Below, one piece after another: positions 9,408 through 20,399 of a stretch of 64,000 nucleotides of DNA. The stretch covers positions 62,001-126,000 of the forward strand of contig NZ_JANLOD010000047.1 of assembly GCF_025466085.1 (NCBI RefSeq). Reading direction: 5' to 3'. Positions within the stretch are counted from its first letter, which is position 1. Every line of letters starts with the position of its first letter. The translations under genes and the position numbers were made by a program. Below the pieces are notes generated by a model, which was not told where the DNA came from, searched no databases, and saw only the letters and a list, made by a program, of their open reading frames with translations. This DNA comes from Pseudomonas sp. 14P_8.1_Bac3. Its GTDB lineage: Bacteria; Pseudomonadota; Gammaproteobacteria; Pseudomonadales; Pseudomonadaceae.

Positions 9408-10355
9408 TTAGCGGTTCAGGCGGTAGATCGCATTGGCCAGCGCGATGTCTTCCAGGCCCAGGCCGATCGAGCGGAAGAACACATGCCGGTCATAAGCGGG
9501 ACGCTGGACCTTTTCGCTGAGCAGGTCCGGCAGGTCGCCGACAATCGAGCGCGGATCCCAGCCATGCTGTTCACCGGCAATCAACATTTCACCCGCCGAA
9601 CCCGGAGTGGTCAGACGATAGTCGCAGAACACCTGCATGTCATGCAGGCTCTGCGGCGGCACTTCGTGGGCGCGCGGCGCGTTGGTGCTGATGGACGTGA
9701 TCAGCGCCGGTTTGCTCAGGCTGGACGGATCGATCACCGGGCCGGCGGACGAGGTGCACAGCATGATCACGTCGGCGTCCTCCACGGCGGCTTCCCGCGA
9801 GTCGACCAGCGTCAGCCGCGGATCGAGGTTTTTGATCTCGGCCAAGGCTTCAGGGCTTAGTTCACTCAGGTTCGGCGAGAACAACTGGATGCTCTGCCAG
9901 TCGCGCACGCTTTTGACGTAATGCAAATGTGCCAGCGCCACCTTGCCGCTGCCGATGATCGCCAGGCGTTGGGCGTTCAGGGGGGCGAGGGCATCGACCG
10001 CGACAGCAGTGGTCGCAGCGGTACGTGCAGTGGTCAGTTCGCCGGCATCGCACAGCAGCAGCGGTTCGCCGGTCTGCATCGACATCAGCAAGGTCCATGC
10101 GGTCACCAGCGGGCCTTGCTCGCGGACGATGTACGGCGAGGTCTTGACCCCGTAAACCCCGTCTTCGGCCAGCACGCCCAGGTAGTTGATGAAATCCCCG
10201 GCCGCCTTGGGAAATTCCACCAGCTGCTGTGCTGGCTGCACAGCCTGCCCGGCGGCCAGGTCGCGGAACAGTTTGCGCAGGGTCTGCGGCACGTCGACTT
10301 GCGCCAGCAGTTCGCGGGCCTGGGGTTGGGTGATCACGTAAGGCGTACTGGGCAT
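9408..10355 (-). CDS. dauB: DauB, NAD(P)H-dependent L-arginine dehydrogenase
   Basis: Ornithine cyclodeaminase / mu-crystallin family enzyme that reduces the 2-keto acid made by DauA, with ammonia, to L-arginine. The Rossmann motif is AIIGSGKVALAHLHYV; the family substrate region includes FPKAAGDFINYLG and TAARTAA-like TTARTAATTAVAV. First gene of dauBAR. Its promoter should lie in 10356-10460, which is AT-rich (AACTAATTTGTCTATTATGG). Symbol rests on the operon context as well as the family. Confidence 0.9.
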   Translation of the reverse strand: MPSTPYVITQPQARELLAQVDVPQTLRKLFRDLAAGQAVQPAQQLVEFPKAAGDFINYLGVLAEDGVYGVKTSPYIVREQGPLVTAWTLLMSMQTGEPLLLCDAGELTTARTAATTAVAVDALAPLNAQRLAIIGSGKVALAHLHYVKSVRDWQSIQLFSPNLSELSPEALAEIKNLDPRLTLVDSREAAVEDADVIMLCTSSAGPVIDPSSLSKPALITSISTNAPRAHEVPPQSLHDMQVFCDYRLTTPGSAGEMLIAGEQHGWDPRSIVGDLPDLLSEKVQRPAYDRHVFFRSIGLGLEDIALANAIYRLNR

Positions 10356-10459
10356 GGTCGGCTCCGGGAGCTGGAAGTAAACTAATTTGTCTATTATGGA
10401 CTTTTAGTTTTATCGAGCAAGCATCTGTTGCAAAAAGGTTTGCCCGCAATCAACGCAAT

Positions 10460-10566
10460 GCCTGTAGGAGCCAGCCTGCTGGCGATGGCCTCAAGGGCGC
10501 CGCGTTTATTCAGGCAGCACGCGTTATCGTTAGCCACCATCGCCAGCAAGCTGGCTCCTACAAGAG
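10460..10566. repeat. REPIN
   Basis: CTGTAGGAGCCAGCCTGCTG on the left and CAGCAAGCTGGCTCCTACAA on the right, a GCCAGC-type REP variant, paired and inverted around about 60 bases. It sits between the dauB promoter side and the rhlB terminator. Confidence 0.8.
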
Positions 10567-10599
10567 CCAGCGGTCGGTGCCACAAACCAGAAAAAGGCC

Positions 10600-10632
10600 A
10601 AAAAAAAACGCAGTCCGTTGCCGGCTGCGTTT
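10600..10632 (-). terminator. Rho-independent terminator of rhlB
   Basis: AAACGCAG (10606-10613) pairs with CTGCGTTT (10625-10632). On the minus strand this is followed by an eight-base T-run (complement of the A-run at 10600-10608). It lies 20 bases past the rhlB stop. Confidence 0.8.
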
Positions 10633-10651
10633 CTTTTATTGCGACCTGGTT

Positions 10652-12139
10652 TTACGGCCGCTTGCGCTCAACCGGTCGCAACAGGTGCGTCGGTGGCGTT
10701 TCACAGCTGATCTTGCGACCCAGCAGCGCCTCGATGGACGGCAGCTGATAGGAATCGTCTTCCCCGGCGAAACTGATCGACACGCCATCGGCGCCGGCAC
10801 GGCCGGTGCGGCCGATGCGGTGCACGTAATCGTCCGGGACTTCCGGCAGGGTGAAGTTGATCACGTGGCTGATGCCGTCGATGTGAATGCCACGACCGGC
10901 GACATCGGTGGCTACCAGCACTCGGATCTTGCCTTCGCGGAAACCTTCGAGGGTCTTGATGCGTTTGTGCTGCGGCACGTCGCCTGACAGTTGCGCGGCG
11001 TTGACGCCATCACGCACCAGGCGTTCTTCGATGCGGCGCACTTCGTCCTTGCGGTTGGCGAAAACCATGACCCGCTCCCAGCCGTTGTCGTTGACCAGGT
11101 TGTAGAGCAGTTTGTATTTGTCGGCGCCGGCCACCGCGTAGATGTGTTGCTCGACGTTTTCGCTGGCCACGTTCTGCGATTCGATCTCGACGATCGACGG
11201 GTCGGTGGTCCATTGCTTGGCGAGGTTCATCACGTCTTCGGTGAACGTCGCGGAGAACAGCAGCGTCTGGCGCTCGTTCTTCGGCGGCGTCTGGCGAATG
11301 ATCTGGCGGACTTGCGGGATGAAACCCATGTCGAGCATGCGGTCGGCTTCGTCCAGGACCATGACTTCGACCATGTCCAGGTGCACGTCGCCGCGCTGGT
11401 TGAAGTCGAGCAGGCGGCCCGGGGTGGCGACGAGGATGTCGCAGTGCCGGGCTTCGAGGTGTTTGAGCTGCTTGTCGAAGTCCATGCCGCCCACGAACGT
11501 CATGACATTGAGGCCGGTGTACTTGGTCAGGTCGGCGGCGTCCTTGGCGATCTGCACCACCAGTTCGCGGGTCGGCGCGATGATCAGCGCCCGCGGCTCA
11601 CCCATGTAGCGCTCTTTCGGCGGCGGGGTTTGCAGCAGTTGGGTGATGATCGAAATCAGGAACGCCGCGGTTTTGCCGGTGCCGGTCTGGGCGCGACCGA
11701 TGGCGTCTTTGCCGGCGAGGGTAAAACCCAGCACCTGGGCCTGGATCGGCGTGCAATACGGGAAGCCGAGGTCCTGGATGGCGTGCATCAGTTCCGGGGC
11801 CAGTTTGAAATCGTGGAAGCGGGTTTTGCCTTCCTGGGGGGCAACAACGAAATCTTCGAGTTTCCAGGGGATGACCGGTGCTTTCGGCTTGGGCTCACGA
11901 CGCGGTCTGGCAGGCTTTGCGGCTTCGTTTTGCAGCGGCTCGGCGGCAATGGCGTCGACAACGGCAGCGGCCGGCAGAGGTGTCGACGCCTGTTTCGGTG
12001 CCGCTCCGGAGGCGGTCCGGCCAGGCTGATGACCGTCGGTGCGGTGGCCGGGGCTGTGAGACGGAGCGCTGGAGGCTGGCGCGAGCTGCTCAGTCTCGCT
12101 TTTACCGAACATTTTCTTGAGTGCTTTGAGCACGGTCAT
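10652..12139 (-). CDS. rhlB: RhlB, DEAD-box ATP-dependent RNA helicase
   Basis: RNA helicase that unwinds structured mRNA for decay. An N-terminal extension of about 100 residues is Ala/Pro/Ser-rich and probably disordered, usual in pseudomonads. The core follows: Q motif ([10 protein letters not shown]), Walker [50 protein letters not shown] and [10 protein letters not shown]. The C-terminus is short and basic (RPVERKRP). In P. aeruginosa this gene (PA3861) also neighbours dauB, supporting the name. Confidence 0.92.
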   Translation of the reverse strand: MTVLKALKKMFGKSETEQLAPASSAPSHSPGHRTDGHQPGRTASGAAPKQASTPLPAAAVVDAIAAEPLQNEAAKPARPRREPKPKAPVIPWKLEDFVVAPQEGKTRFHDFKLAPELMHAIQDLGFPYCTPIQAQVLGFTLAGKDAIGRAQTGTGKTAAFLISIITQLLQTPPPKERYMGEPRALIIAPTRELVVQIAKDAADLTKYTGLNVMTFVGGMDFDKQLKHLEARHCDILVATPGRLLDFNQRGDVHLDMVEVMVLDEADRMLDMGFIPQVRQIIRQTPPKNERQTLLFSATFTEDVMNLAKQWTTDPSIVEIESQNVASENVEQHIYAVAGADKYKLLYNLVNDNGWERVMVFANRKDEVRRIEERLVRDGVNAAQLSGDVPQHKRIKTLEGFREGKIRVLVATDVAGRGIHIDGISHVINFTLPEVPDDYVHRIGRTGRAGADGVSISFAGEDDSYQLPSIEALLGRKISCETPPTHLLRPVERKRP

Positions 12140-12229
12140 CTCATCAATAGGTTAAGTGCCGGCCAGTGTAATGCAAGAATCGGGCGCGGCGTAGTGGGAG
12201 GGATCAATGGGCGCTTTTTCCCCGAAGGG

Positions 12230-13354
<1,125 letters not shown>

Positions 13355-14386
13355 ATGAAGATGTTGAAATCCACCCTGGCTATCGTGACTGCAGCCGCAG
13401 TACTCGGTATCAGCGGGTTCGCTCAGGCGGGTGCAACCCTGGATGCAGTGCAGAAGAAAGGTTTCGTACAGTGCGGTGTCAGTGATGGCCTGCCGGGTTT
13501 CTCGGTTCCGGACTCGACCGGCAAGATCGTCGGCATCGATGCTGACTACTGCCGCGCTGTGGCTGCTGCCGTTTTCGGCGACGCGACCAAGGTCAAGTTC
13601 AGTCAGTTGAACGCCAAAGAGCGCTTCACCGCGCTGCAGTCTGGCGAAATCGACATCCTGTCGCGCAACACCACCATGACCAGCTCCCGTGATTCGGGCA
13701 TGGGTCTGAAATTCCCTGGCTTCATCACTTACTACGACGGCATCGGCTTCCTGGTCAATAACAAGCTCGGCGTGAAAAGCGCCAAAGAGCTGGACGGTGC
13801 AACCATCTGCATCCAGGCCGGTACCACCACCGAGCTGAACGTTTCCGACTACTTCCGCGGCAACAACCTGAAGTACACCCCGATCACCTTCGACACCTCC
13901 GACGAAAGCGCCAAGTCGCTGGAATCCGGTCGTTGCGACGTGCTGACCTCCGACAAATCCCAGCTGTTCGCCCAGCGCAGCAAGCTGGCTTCGCCGAAGG
14001 ACTACGTGGTTCTGCCGGAAACCATTTCCAAGGAACCACTGGGTCCGGTCGTGCGTAACGGCGACGACGAGTGGCTGGCCATTGTGCGCTGGACGGGTTA
14101 CGCCATGCTCAACGCCGAAGAGGCGGGCATCACCTCGAAAAACGTCGAAGCTGAAGCCAAGGGCACCAAGAACCCGGACGTCGCTCGTCTGCTGGGTACC
14201 GACGGTGAATACGGCAAAGACCTGAAAGTGAAGAAAGACTGGGTCGTGCAGATCGTCAAGCAGGTCGGTAACTACGGTGAAGTGTTCGAGAAAAACCTCG
14301 GCAAGAGCACTCCGCTGGAAATCGACCGCGGGCTGAACGCCCTGTGGAACAACGGCGGCATTCAATACGCACCACCAGTGCGCTGA
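13355..14386 (+). CDS. aapJ: AapJ, periplasmic general L-amino-acid-binding protein
   Basis: Solute-binding subunit of a broad-range L-amino-acid ABC importer. Signal peptide MKMLKSTLAIVTAAAVLGISG...AQA (about 24 residues), then a family-3 binding protein (VQCGVSDGLPGFSVPDSTGKIVGIDADYCRAVAAAVFGD region; SRNTTMTSSRDSG). Two cysteines (TICIQAG and GRCDVLTS) flank a mobile loop as in AapJ/BztA. 343 aa. First and probably most expressed gene of aapJQMP, preceded by GGAGG. Confidence 0.95.
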   Translation: MKMLKSTLAIVTAAAVLGISGFAQAGATLDAVQKKGFVQCGVSDGLPGFSVPDSTGKIVGIDADYCRAVAAAVFGDATKVKFSQLNAKERFTALQSGEIDILSRNTTMTSSRDSGMGLKFPGFITYYDGIGFLVNNKLGVKSAKELDGATICIQAGTTTELNVSDYFRGNNLKYTPITFDTSDESAKSLESGRCDVLTSDKSQLFAQRSKLASPKDYVVLPETISKEPLGPVVRNGDDEWLAIVRWTGYAMLNAEEAGITSKNVEAEAKGTKNPDVARLLGTDGEYGKDLKVKKDWVVQIVKQVGNYGEVFEKNLGKSTPLEIDRGLNALWNNGGIQYAPPVR

Positions 14387-14451
14387 TGGTTCTATCACCC
14401 GGTGGGCCAACCGCGGGGTGATGTTCTGTTCCATTACATCCGGGGCACTTC

Positions 14452-15633
14452 ATGCAAAATTCAATCGGCGCACCAAAGCAGAGGCTCAGCCTCAGCGATC
14501 CCAAAGTGCGTGCGTGGCTGTTTCAGATCATCACCATTGTGGCGGTGGTCTCGATGGGCTGGTACCTGTTCGACAACACACAGACCAACCTGCAACACCG
14601 GGGCATCACCTCCGGTTTCAGTTTTCTGGAGCGCAGTGCCGGTTTCGGCATCGCTCAACACCTGATCGACTACACAGAATCGGACAGCTATGCCCGAGTG
14701 TTTGTCATCGGCCTGCTCAATACCCTGCTGGTGACCTTCATCGGCGTGATCCTGGCCACCATCCTCGGCTTCATCGTCGGCGTGTCACGGCTGTCGAAGA
14801 ACTGGATCATCAGCAAGCTGGCGACGGTGTACGTGGAAGTGTTCCGCAACATTCCGCCGCTGCTGCAAATCCTGTTCTGGTACTTCGCGGTGTTCCTGAC
14901 CATGCCAGGGCCGCGCAACAGCCATAACTTCGGCGACACCTTCTTCGTCAGCAGCCGTGGCCTGAACATGCCGGCCGCGTTGATGGCGGACGGGTTCTGG
15001 CCCTTCGTGGGCAGCGTCGTCGTGGCCATCGTCGCCATCGTGCTGATGAGCCGCTGGGCCACCAAACGCTTCGAAGCGACCGGTGTGCCGTTCCATAAAT
15101 TCTGGGCCGGCCTGGCGCTGTTGCTGGTAATCCCGGCGTTGTGCGCACTGATCTTCGGCGCGCCGCTGCACTGGGAAATGCCCAAGCTGCAAGGCTTCAA
15201 CTTCATTGGTGGCTGGGTGCTGATCCCGGAACTGCTGGCGCTGACCCTGGCCCTGACCGTGTACACCGCGGCGTTCATCGCCGAGATCGTGCGCTCGGGC
15301 ATCAAGTCGGTCAGCCACGGCCAGACCGAGGCGGCGCACTCGCTGGGCCTGCGCAACGGTCCGACCCTGCGCAAGGTCATCATCCCGCAAGCCCTGCGGG
15401 TGATCATCCCGCCGCTGACCAGCCAGTACCTGAACCTGGCGAAAAACTCCTCGCTGGCGGCCGGTATCGGTTACCCGGAAATGGTCTCGCTGTTTGCCGG
15501 TACGGTGCTGAACCAGACCGGGCAGGCGATTGAAGTCATTGCCATCACCATGAGCGTGTACCTGGCGATCAGTATCAGCATTTCCCTGCTGATGAACTGG
15601 TACAACAAGCGCATTGCGCTGATCGAGCGGTAA
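14452..15633 (+). CDS. aapQ: AapQ, amino-acid ABC transporter permease
   Basis: One of two inner-membrane permeases, 393 aa, with the large periplasmic insertion typical of AapQ/BztB. The first transmembrane segment is at about 21-40. The HisM-type core includes GLLNTLLVTFIGVILATILGF and the EAA loop reads QTEAAHSLGLRNGPTLRKVIIPQALRVIIPP. 65 bases after aapJ and 10 before aapM. Confidence 0.95.
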   Translation: MQNSIGAPKQRLSLSDPKVRAWLFQIITIVAVVSMGWYLFDNTQTNLQHRGITSGFSFLERSAGFGIAQHLIDYTESDSYARVFVIGLLNTLLVTFIGVILATILGFIVGVSRLSKNWIISKLATVYVEVFRNIPPLLQILFWYFAVFLTMPGPRNSHNFGDTFFVSSRGLNMPAALMADGFWPFVGSVVVAIVAIVLMSRWATKRFEATGVPFHKFWAGLALLLVIPALCALIFGAPLHWEMPKLQGFNFIGGWVLIPELLALTLALTVYTAAFIAEIVRSGIKSVSHGQTEAAHSLGLRNGPTLRKVIIPQALRVIIPPLTSQYLNLAKNSSLAAGIGYPEMVSLFAGTVLNQTGQAIEVIAITMSVYLAISISISLLMNWYNKRIALIER

Positions 15634-15643
15634 GGAAAAGCGC

Positions 15644-16741
15644 ATGAGTACTCATACTTTCAAACCCGACATGCCCCCGCCGAACAGCAGTATCGGTGTG
15701 GTCGCATGGATGCGCGCGAACATGTTCTCCAGCTGGCTCAACACCCTGCTGACCCTGTTCGCGTTCTACCTGATCTACCTGGTGGTCCCGCCGATCCTGA
15801 GCTGGGCGATCCTCGACGCCAACTGGGTCGGCACCACCCGCGCCGACTGCACCAAGGAGGGCGCCTGCTGGGTGTTCATCCAGCAGCGTTTCGGCCAGTT
15901 CATGTACGGCTACTACCCGCCGGAACTGCGCTGGCGCGTGGACCTGACCGTGTGGCTGGCGGTGATCGGCGTGGCGCCGTTGTTCATCTCGCGTTTCCCG
16001 CGTAAAGCAGTGTACGGGCTGAGCTTCCTGGTGCTGTACCCGATCATTGCCTACTTCCTGCTGCACGGCGGTTTGTTCGGCCTGACCCAGGTGGCGACCA
16101 GCCAATGGGGCGGCCTGATGCTGACCCTGGTGATCGCCACCGTCGGTATCGCTGGCGCCTTGCCGCTGGGGATTGTCCTGGCCCTGGGCCGTCGTTCGAA
16201 CATGCCGGCGATTCGCGTGGTCTGCGTGACCTTCATCGAATTCTGGCGCGGCGTGCCGTTGATCACGGTGCTGTTCATGTCCTCGGTGATGCTGCCGTTG
16301 TTCCTGCCTGAAGGCATGAACTTCGACAAGCTGCTGCGAGCGCTGATTGGCGTGATCCTGTTCCAGTCGGCCTACGTCGCCGAAGTGGTGCGCGGCGGTC
16401 TGCAGGCGATTCCCAAAGGTCAGTACGAAGCGGCTGCGGCGATGGGCCTCGGCTACTGGCGCAGCATGGGCCTGGTGATTCTGCCGCAAGCCCTGAAGCT
16501 GGTGATCCCCGGCATCGTCAACACCTTCATCGCCCTGTTCAAGGACACCAGCCTGGTGATCATCATCGGCCTGTTCGACTTGCTCAACAGCGTCAAACAA
16601 GCCGCCGCCGACCCGAAATGGCTGGGCATGGCCACCGAAGGCTATGTGTTCGCGGCCCTGGTGTTCTGGATTTTCTGTTTTGGTATGTCCCGCTACTCCA
16701 TGCATTTGGAACGTAAGCTGGACACTGGCCACAAGCGTTAG
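15644..16741 (+). CDS. aapM: AapM, amino-acid ABC transporter permease
   Basis: Second permease subunit, 365 aa, paired with AapQ. Several transmembrane segments ([42 protein letters not shown]). The EAA loop is [32 protein letters not shown]. An AAGGAAAAG RBS lies in the 10-base gap from aapQ. Confidence 0.95.
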   Translation: MSTHTFKPDMPPPNSSIGVVAWMRANMFSSWLNTLLTLFAFYLIYLVVPPILSWAILDANWVGTTRADCTKEGACWVFIQQRFGQFMYGYYPPELRWRVDLTVWLAVIGVAPLFISRFPRKAVYGLSFLVLYPIIAYFLLHGGLFGLTQVATSQWGGLMLTLVIATVGIAGALPLGIVLALGRRSNMPAIRVVCVTFIEFWRGVPLITVLFMSSVMLPLFLPEGMNFDKLLRALIGVILFQSAYVAEVVRGGLQAIPKGQYEAAAAMGLGYWRSMGLVILPQALKLVIPGIVNTFIALFKDTSLVIIIGLFDLLNSVKQAAADPKWLGMATEGYVFAALVFWIFCFGMSRYSMHLERKLDTGHKR

Positions 16742-16751
16742 GAGTTCTGTG

Positions 16752-17516
16752 ATGAGCGAAGCAATCAAACAGCCTGTGAGCCCTGAAGGCATTATTCAGA
16801 TGCAGGGCGTGAACAAGTGGTATGGCCAGTTTCACGTGTTGAAAGACATCAACCTCAACGTCAAGCAAGGCGAGCGCATCGTCTTGTGCGGCCCGTCGGG
16901 GTCCGGCAAATCCACCACCATCCGCTGCCTTAACCGCCTGGAAGAACACCAGCAAGGGCGCATCGTGGTCGACGGCGTGGAACTGACCAACGACCTCAAG
17001 CAGATCGAAGCGATTCGCCGTGAAGTCGGCATGGTGTTCCAGCACTTCAACCTGTTCCCGCACCTGACCATCCTGCAGAACTGCACCCTGGCGCCGATGT
17101 GGGTACGCAAGATGCCCAAGCGCAAGGCCGAGGAAATCGCCATGCATTACCTGGAACGCGTACGCATTCCGGAGCAGGCGCACAAATTCCCGGGACAGCT
17201 GTCCGGCGGCCAGCAACAGCGCGTGGCCATCGCCCGTGCCCTGTGCATGAAACCGAAAATCATGCTGTTCGACGAACCGACCTCGGCCCTCGACCCGGAA
17301 ATGGTGAAAGAAGTGCTCGACACCATGATCGGTCTGGCTGAAGACGGCATGACCATGCTCTGCGTGACCCACGAAATGGGCTTCGCCCGCACCGTGGCCA
17401 ACCGCGTGATCTTCATGGACAAGGGCGAAATCGTTGAACAGGCGGCGCCGAACGACTTCTTCGATAACCCGCAGAATGAGCGGACCAAGTTGTTCCTGAG
17501 CCAGATTCTGCATTGA
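16752..17516 (+). CDS. aapP: AapP, ABC transporter ATP-binding protein
   Basis: Energises the importer. Walker [10 protein letters not shown], signature LSGGQQQR, Walker [16 protein letters not shown], switch His in CVTHEMGFA; 254 aa. The frame opens at 16644 inside aapM, but the start at 16752 has a GGAGTTCTG RBS and the conserved [14 protein letters not shown]-terminus. The gap from aapM is 10 bases. The operon ends at the terminator just downstream. Confidence 0.95.
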   Translation: MSEAIKQPVSPEGIIQMQGVNKWYGQFHVLKDINLNVKQGERIVLCGPSGSGKSTTIRCLNRLEEHQQGRIVVDGVELTNDLKQIEAIRREVGMVFQHFNLFPHLTILQNCTLAPMWVRKMPKRKAEEIAMHYLERVRIPEQAHKFPGQLSGGQQQRVAIARALCMKPKIMLFDEPTSALDPEMVKEVLDTMIGLAEDGMTMLCVTHEMGFARTVANRVIFMDKGEIVEQAAPNDFFDNPQNERTKLFLSQILH

Positions 17517-17533
17517 TTGACGTTTGGCTGTGA

Positions 17534-17568
17534 AATAAACCCGGACTGAGTGCCGGGTTTATTTTTGC
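17534..17568 (+). terminator. Terminator of aapJQMP
   Basis: ATAAACCCGG (17535-17544) pairs with CCGGGTTTAT (17553-17562), 8-base loop, followed by TTTT. It lies 18 bases after the aapP stop. Confidence 0.88.
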
Positions 17569-17584
17569 CCGAAGAAACATACAC

Positions 17585-17613
17585 CCCGGTGGGAGCCGGC
17601 TTGTTGGCCAGGG
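17585..17613. repeat. Single REP element
   Basis: GTGGGAGCCGGCTTGTTGGCCA is a lone, slightly degenerate REP palindrome downstream of the aap terminator. Confidence 0.6.
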
Positions 17614-17720
17614 CGGCGTTTCAGGCGACATGGCGTTTGGATGTTCAGGTTGATGTCTTCCGCGACGCTGACTAACATGGCGGAAAATTCATCCTATGAT
17701 TGGATGAAAGGGCGAGTCCT

Positions 17721-18380
17721 ATGTCTGAAATTTCTCCACTAGTAAAACGATCCCTGGTCGATCAGGCCCTGGATCAACTGCGTCTGCGCATCAATCAAGG
17801 CGTCTGGGTGGTGGGTCAGCGTCTGCCCACCGAGCCCGAGCTGTCCGCCGAGCTGGGCATCAGCCGCAACACCGTGCGTGAAGCCATGCGCGTGTTGGCG
17901 TTTTCCGGGTTGATCGAGATTCGCCAGGGCGACGGCAGTTACTTGCGTGCCGTGGTCGATCCGCTGGACACGCTGAAGGTGTTGTCCAAATGCTCCCTCG
18001 AACAGGCCCGCGAGACCCGGCACATCCTCGAAGTCGAGGCCGTCGGCCTGGCGGCGTTACGTCGGACGGATGAAGACCTTGTGGCCTTGCGCGAAGCACT
18101 GGGCGTCAGCGGCAGTCACTATCACGGCGATCTCGATACCTACATCACCTGCGATCTGGTGTTCCACCGCCGTCTGGTGGACGCCGCGCACAACCCGACC
18201 CTCAGCGAGTTGTATCGCTATTTCTCCAGTGTCGTCGGCGCGCAGTTGCGCCATTGCCTGACCATCACCCCGCGTCGCCAGGAAGTGTTCGACCTGCATA
18301 TCCAGTTGCTGGATGCCGTCGAACAACAGGACCCGGAGCGGGCCAAAGCCTTGTCGAGGCAACTGATCAATGAACCTTGA
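17721..18380 (+). CDS. GntR-family (FadR/FCD) transcriptional regulator
   Basis: 219 aa. Winged HTH at the N-terminus (LRLRINQGVWVVGQRLPTEPELSAELGISRNTVREAMRVL; G-D-G-S-Y wing), then an all-helical FCD effector domain with metal-ligand-like D/H residues (DLVFHRRLVDAAHNP, FDLHIQLLDAV). The start at 17721 was chosen over TTG at 17700 because it has ATG and matches the family N-terminus. Its 3' end overlaps the MFS gene by 11 bases, so it probably controls that exporter, perhaps with autoregulation. Confidence 0.88.
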   Translation: MSEISPLVKRSLVDQALDQLRLRINQGVWVVGQRLPTEPELSAELGISRNTVREAMRVLAFSGLIEIRQGDGSYLRAVVDPLDTLKVLSKCSLEQARETRHILEVEAVGLAALRRTDEDLVALREALGVSGSHYHGDLDTYITCDLVFHRRLVDAAHNPTLSELYRYFSSVVGAQLRHCLTITPRRQEVFDLHIQLLDAVEQQDPERAKALSRQLINEP

Positions 18381-19674
18381 AACCGAGAAAACCATGACCG
18401 ACCACCGTCAGATCTCCGAAGCCCAACGCACGGCGGAGCTCGATGCGCTGCTGATCGACGCCGAGGCCGATGACGAGCAGGTTCAGCAAAGCCATCCGCT
18501 CCTGCGCCGTCCGTGGCTGTTGTTGCTGGGCCTGATCCTGGTAGCGCTGAACCTGCGTCCGGCGCTGTCGAGCATGGCGCCGATGCTCAGCGAGGTGTCG
18601 AAATCCCTTGGCCTGTCCGCTGCACAGGCCGGTTTGCTGACGACCTTGCCGGTGTTGTGCCTGGGACTGTTTGCGCCCTTGGCGCCGATCCTGGCGCGGC
18701 GTTTCGGCGCGGAGCGGGTGGTGCTGGGCATCCTCCTGACCCTGGCTGGCGGGATTATTTTGCGCAGTTCGTTCGGCGAAATCGGCCTGTTCAGTGGCAG
18801 CGTGCTGGCGGGCGCCAGCATCGGCGTGATCGGCGTGCTGTTGCCGGGCATCGTCAAGCGCGACTTCGCCAGCCACGCCGGCACCATGACCGGCGTCTAC
18901 ACCATGGCCCTGTGCCTGGGTGCAGCCATGGCAGCGGGCGCCACCGTGCCGTTGAGTGAGCACTTCGATAAAAGCTGGGCACTGGGCCTGGGTTTCTGGG
19001 TGATTCCGGCACTGGTCGCGGCGCTGTTCTGGTTGCCGCAAGTCGGCCAGAAGCACGGCGCGCACAACGTCGCCTACCGGGTTCGCGGTTTGTTGCGCGA
19101 CCCGCTGGCCTGGCAAGTGACCTTTTACATGGGCCTGCAATCGTCCCTCGCCTACATCGTCTTCGGCTGGTTGCCATCGATCCTGATCGGTCGCGGCCTG
19201 ACCCCGACCCAGGCCGGCCTGGTGCTGTCGGGTTCGGTGATCGTGCAACTGGCCAGCTCACTGGCGACACCGTGGCTGGCCACCCGTGGCAAGGACCAAC
19301 GCCTGGCGATCGTGATCGTCATGGCGCTGACCCTCGGCGGCCTGTTCGGTTGCCTTTACGCACCGATCGAAGGCCTGTGGGGCTGGGCGATCCTGCTCGG
19401 CCTGGGGCAGGGCGGGACGTTCAGCCTGGCCCTGACCCTGATCGTCCTGCGCTCGCGGGATTCCCACGTCGCGGCGAACCTGTCGAGCATGGCCCAGGGC
19501 TTCGGTTACACGCTGGCGTCCATGGGGCCATTCGCGGTCGGCATCGTCCACGACTGGACCGGCGGCTGGAATGCCGTGGGCTGGATCTTCGGCGTGATCG
19601 GCCTCGGCGCCGTCCTTGCGGGGCTTGGCGCCGGGCGTTCGCTGTACGTCCAGGTAGTCAGCGAAAAGATCTGA
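18370..19674 (+). CDS. MFS transporter, CynX/NimT-like
   Basis: 434 aa, twelve predicted membrane helices. The N-terminal cytoplasmic tail is about 45 residues, followed by LLLGLILVALNLRPALSSMAPML, a CynX/NimT family hallmark (NLRP in the first helix). Substrate could be cyanate, a nitroimidazole or another small organic; the sequence does not tell. The start could also be 18394. Translationally coupled to the GntR gene. Convergent with the fimbrial array, ending 2 bases before the stop of P1. Confidence 0.88.
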   Translation: MNLETEKTMTDHRQISEAQRTAELDALLIDAEADDEQVQQSHPLLRRPWLLLLGLILVALNLRPALSSMAPMLSEVSKSLGLSAAQAGLLTTLPVLCLGLFAPLAPILARRFGAERVVLGILLTLAGGIILRSSFGEIGLFSGSVLAGASIGVIGVLLPGIVKRDFASHAGTMTGVYTMALCLGAAMAAGATVPLSEHFDKSWALGLGFWVIPALVAALFWLPQVGQKHGAHNVAYRVRGLLRDPLAWQVTFYMGLQSSLAYIVFGWLPSILIGRGLTPTQAGLVLSGSVIVQLASSLATPWLATRGKDQRLAIVIVMALTLGGLFGCLYAPIEGLWGWAILLGLGQGGTFSLALTLIVLRSRDSHVAANLSSMAQGFGYTLASMGPFAVGIVHDWTGGWNAVGWIFGVIGLGAVLAGLGAGRSLYVQVVSEKI

Positions 19675-19675
19675 C

Positions 19676-20326
19676 TCAAATGTAAATCACGTCCAGGGTC
19701 GCCGAGCCGTCGAGCTGGATGTCGGTGCTCACGTCCAGTTCGGAGGTGGGGGAGATGACGGTTTCGACGGTGACCCGGCTCGACAGGTTCTGAATGAAGA
19801 TCGGCCCGGCACTGCTGCCGGCGACATCGGTGAATCCAAGGTAGCTGCGGGCGCCAATCGGAATCGGTCGGCTGTTCGACGAACTCCAGGCCACGCCGCC
19901 GGTGGTGGAGTCCGTGCGGAACACCTGCGACAGGTCATCCACCACCGTTTGCGTCGGGTCGAAATTCAACGAATACAGACCGATTTTGTTGCCGCTGTTG
20001 TCGTGATTCAGGCCGTAGAAAATCTCGCTGTTGACGATCGCCGAGCCGTCGCGGTTGTCGCGCATCATCAGGGCGAAACGGGCGGGACCGTTGCACTGGA
20101 TGGTGAAGTCGAGGTGCTTGTCGTGCAGTTGCGTGCGCTTGTCGGCGCTCAGGTCTTTGTAGGAAATTTTGCCGTAATCCACCAGGCCGTTATTCGACAG
20201 GCCGGGCGTGCAGGCGATGGGCGTGATCGTGCCCTTCACCGTCAGGTCGACCGTCGAGGCGGCGAGGGCGCTGGGTGTGGCGCTGATCAGTAAAGTGGTC
20301 ACGAGTAAGGCGAAGTGAATGTTCAT
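19676..20326 (-). CDS. P1: DUF1120-type fimbrial subunit
   Basis: 216 aa. Signal peptide MNIHFALLVTTLLISATPSALA, then N-terminal strand STVDLTVKGTITPIAC. Cys39 and Cys78 are the probable pilin disulfide. The C-terminus ends TLDVIYI with the next-to-last Tyr typical of chaperone-bound pilins. Its second half (YLGFTDVAGSSAGPIFIQN) resembles the C-terminal domain of P5 more than the other subunits, so P1 and P5 form a subgroup. Last gene of the leftward run; AAGGACC lies before the start. Role as structural subunit is inferred. Confidence 0.85.
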   Translation of the reverse strand: MNIHFALLVTTLLISATPSALAASTVDLTVKGTITPIACTPGLSNNGLVDYGKISYKDLSADKRTQLHDKHLDFTIQCNGPARFALMMRDNRDGSAIVNSEIFYGLNHDNSGNKIGLYSLNFDPTQTVVDDLSQVFRTDSTTGGVAWSSSNSRPIPIGARSYLGFTDVAGSSAGPIFIQNLSSRVTVETVISPTSELDVSTDIQLDGSATLDVIYI

Positions 20327-20399
20327 TCGCGAAGGTCCTTTTCGTTAAGCGGTTGACACTGAAGCGCTCGCACCGACGGCGGTGCGAGCGCTGACGTCT